NCBI GenBank assembly: GCA_900542395.1
Contig: UQNM01000093.1
Location: 1-7,450 of the forward strand
DNA: 7,450 bases
Origin: an uncultured Eubacteriales bacterium
GTDB lineage: Bacteria > Bacillota > Clostridia > Christensenellales > Aristaeellaceae
Direction: 5' to 3'
In this document: piece after piece, positions 6,233-7,450 of the stretch
Position numbering within the stretch: the stretch's first letter is position 1
Layout: the number at the start of each line of letters is the position of its first letter
The notes under the pieces: model-generated
Told to the model about the DNA's origin: nothing
Database searches by the model: none
The model's input: only the letters and a program-made list of their open reading frames with translations
Made by a program: the position numbers and the translations under genes

Positions 6233-7450
6233 ACACGTAGAACGCGAGCATAGCGGCGGCCAGCGCGCTGAGCGCCGCGCCGAGGGGCAGCGCGCGCGTG
6301 CGATAGGTGAAGACGATTTCGTGTTCGCCCGGCTCGACCCAAACGCCCATGAAGGCCACGTCGCAGGGGATGACGTCGGCCTGCCGCCCGTCGATGGTGG
6401 CGGAGAAGCCCTTGTCAAACGGAATCGTGAAGACCAGAATTCCGGCCTCCTTCGCGTCGATATGGGCAATGAAGCCGTCCACGGTCGCGTCAAAGCCGTC
6501 GCAGGCGTTCTGCTTCAGGCGGGCGACGCTTTCCTGCCAATCGGGGATGTCGCTCACGTCGAGCGTCTGCATGCGCCGCTGATAGGCGGCCAGCTCGTCG
6601 TCGTCAAGCGTCACGGCGGCGAGCAGCACGGTCGGCGTGGTCTGGCTGTCCATCCGCTGGTGGTATGTGCCGGTGCAGGTCGTCTGCAAAAAGCCCATCG
6701 GCAGGGCGTTGGGGTTGCGGTATACGGCAACCCCGTTTTCGTCGTGGTCGAAAACGAAGCCGTCCGGCACGGGCGTGTCGTCGAGCTGGTAATACGCCTT
6801 CACGCTCAGCAGCGCGCGCAGCGCCGCGCCGCCATCCGGCGGGCAGACGGTGGTGGATTCGTCAAACCCAAAGCCCGCCATCGAGATGAAGCGCCCGACG
6901 ATGGAGGAGCGCAGGCTGGTGAAGGCGGTGAGGCTGCTCGCCCCGCGCAGAAGCCCGTAGTTGCGGATCTTTTTGCCATAGTCGATGCGCTGCCATTCGG
7001 CCATGTCCGGCGCGGCGGCGGCTTCAAGCGTCGGCTCCGCGATTTCGGGCAGGGTGTAGAGCCCCTCGCCCGCAACGTCGCCGCCGGAGAGCAGGTTTTC
7101 GTCGCCCACTAAAATATAGCCCGCGTATTGCGCCGCGGCGACCGCGCAGACGAGCGCCAGCGTGACGGCAAAGCGCGGCTTTCGGATGAGCACAAAGAGC
7201 ATCGCGCCGCCGCCGAGCAGCGCGGCGCAGACGGAAAAGACGCGGAAAACATCGTCGGCATAAGCGCCCCTTCGGCGGCTGAGCAGCGCGGCGCCGACGC
7301 GCCCCATGCGGCTTTGCCAGCCCTCCGGCAGCAGAAACGGCACGGTCAGCAGCAGCGTCAGCGCCGTCAGGGCGATGAACGCCCGGCGCAGGGCGCGGCC
7401 GTCCGCGTCGCGCAATGCCGTCAGCGTCGCCAGCGTCGTCATCAGCGCCA
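6207..7450 (-). CDS. YfhO-family membrane protein, C-terminal part
   Basis: The frame is open to the window edge with no stop upstream of residue 1 as counted from the internal Met at 7442, so the gene is truncated by the window; at least 413 residues are visible. YfhO-family proteins are large GT-C-like membrane proteins, usually about 800-900 residues, linked in Gram-positives to glycosylation of cell-surface polymers with lipid-linked sugars. Seen, counting from the Met at 7442: membrane helices at about 21-38, 66-87 and 91-112; an exterior region with NYGLLRGASSLTAFTS (161-176) and a segment resembling the family's VKYYL block (LSVKAYYQLDD); the family C-terminal beta domain PFDKGFSATIDG...FMGVWVEPGEHEIVF (about 341-380); and a final helix (about 385-405) ending in RRRGR. 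Catalytic residues of the N-terminal half lie outside the window. Convergent with the histidine kinase and not obviously linked to it. Confidence 0.87.
   Translation of the reverse strand, partial: ALMTTLATLTALRDADGRALRRAFIALTALTLLLTVPFLLPEGWQSRMGRVGAALLSRRRGAYADDVFRVFSVCAALLGGGAMLFVLIRKPRFAVTLALVCAVAAAQYAGYILVGDENLLSGGDVAGEGLYTLPEIAEPTLEAAAAPDMAEWQRIDYGKKIRNYGLLRGASSLTAFTSLRSSIVGRFISMAGFGFDESTTVCPPDGGAALRALLSVKAYYQLDDTPVPDGFVFDHDENGVAVYRNPNALPMGFLQTTCTGTYHQRMDSQTTPTVLLAAVTLDDDELAAYQRRMQTLDVSDIPDWQESVARLKQNACDGFDATVDGFIAHIDAKEAGILVFTIPFDKGFSATIDGRQADVIPCDVAFMGVWVEPGEHEIVFTYRTRALPLGAALSALAAAMLAFYVFICRRRGR

Noticed and set aside
4742..6493. A 583-codon open frame on the minus strand
   Set aside because: It is opposite the histidine kinase, whose catalytic boxes are all intact, and continues into the YfhO-like gene in another frame. 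Its composition is His/Arg/Ala-rich with no domain.
6321..7112. A 263-codon plus-strand frame
   Set aside because: It is the shadow of the YfhO-like gene, with low-complexity Arg/Ala/Gly/His content and no domain.
1..7450. tRNA, rRNA, CRISPR array, insertion sequence or phage genes
   Set aside because: Nothing of the kind was seen on either strand. All long stretches are accounted for by the listed genes, and the only non-coding gaps of note are 1-77, 2361-2506, 3041-3123 and 3925-4085.

Overview
The window is GC-rich (roughly 60%) apart from an AT-rich intergenic stretch at about 3960-4060. It carries strong GGAGG-type ribosome binding sites, clear sigma-A promoters (TTGACA-N17-TACAAT and TTGAAT-N17-TATACT), Sec-type signal peptides and a YfhO-like membrane protein. 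Together these suggest a high-GC member of the Firmicutes, probably an uncultured Clostridia lineage of the gut type. That assignment is inference, because the window has no rRNA or other taxonomic marker.

Layout. (a) 1-77: the end of a sugar-acid operon, with a perfect short palindrome. (b) 78-2360, minus strand: a two-gene catabolic operon, a PfkB-family kinase best read as 2-keto-3-deoxygluconate kinase followed by a Gfo/Idh/MocA NAD(P)-dependent oxidoreductase. A good promoter lies upstream. (c) 2447-3924, minus strand: two exported proteins with FMN-binding-like domains, a 266-residue protein with two tandem domains and a 177-residue single-domain protein, ending in a clear intrinsic terminator. 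(d) 3925-4085: an AT-rich divergent regulatory region. (e) 4086-6232, plus strand: an OmpR/PhoB-type response regulator and a membrane histidine kinase, coupled by an ATGA overlap. (f) 6207-7450, minus strand: the C-terminal half of a YfhO-family membrane protein, running off the window edge and overlapping the kinase gene tail to tail.

How the genes may work together. The kinase/oxidoreductase pair fits uronic acid or aldonic acid breakdown, in which KDG is phosphorylated to KDPG. The most interesting block is (c) to (e): two secreted proteins with D-x-x-T-G-[AC]-T motifs, the place where ApbE-type enzymes attach FMN to threonine, transcribed divergently from a two-component system. This suggests an extracytoplasmic flavin or redox module under a dedicated sensor, with the shared intergenic region containing an inverted pair of ATGTCAAA/TTTGACAT sites. 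No ApbE, membrane electron-transfer partner or NADH dehydrogenase is present in the window, so electron transfer is a hypothesis. Several very long open frames opposite the real genes are GC-driven shadows and were left out.
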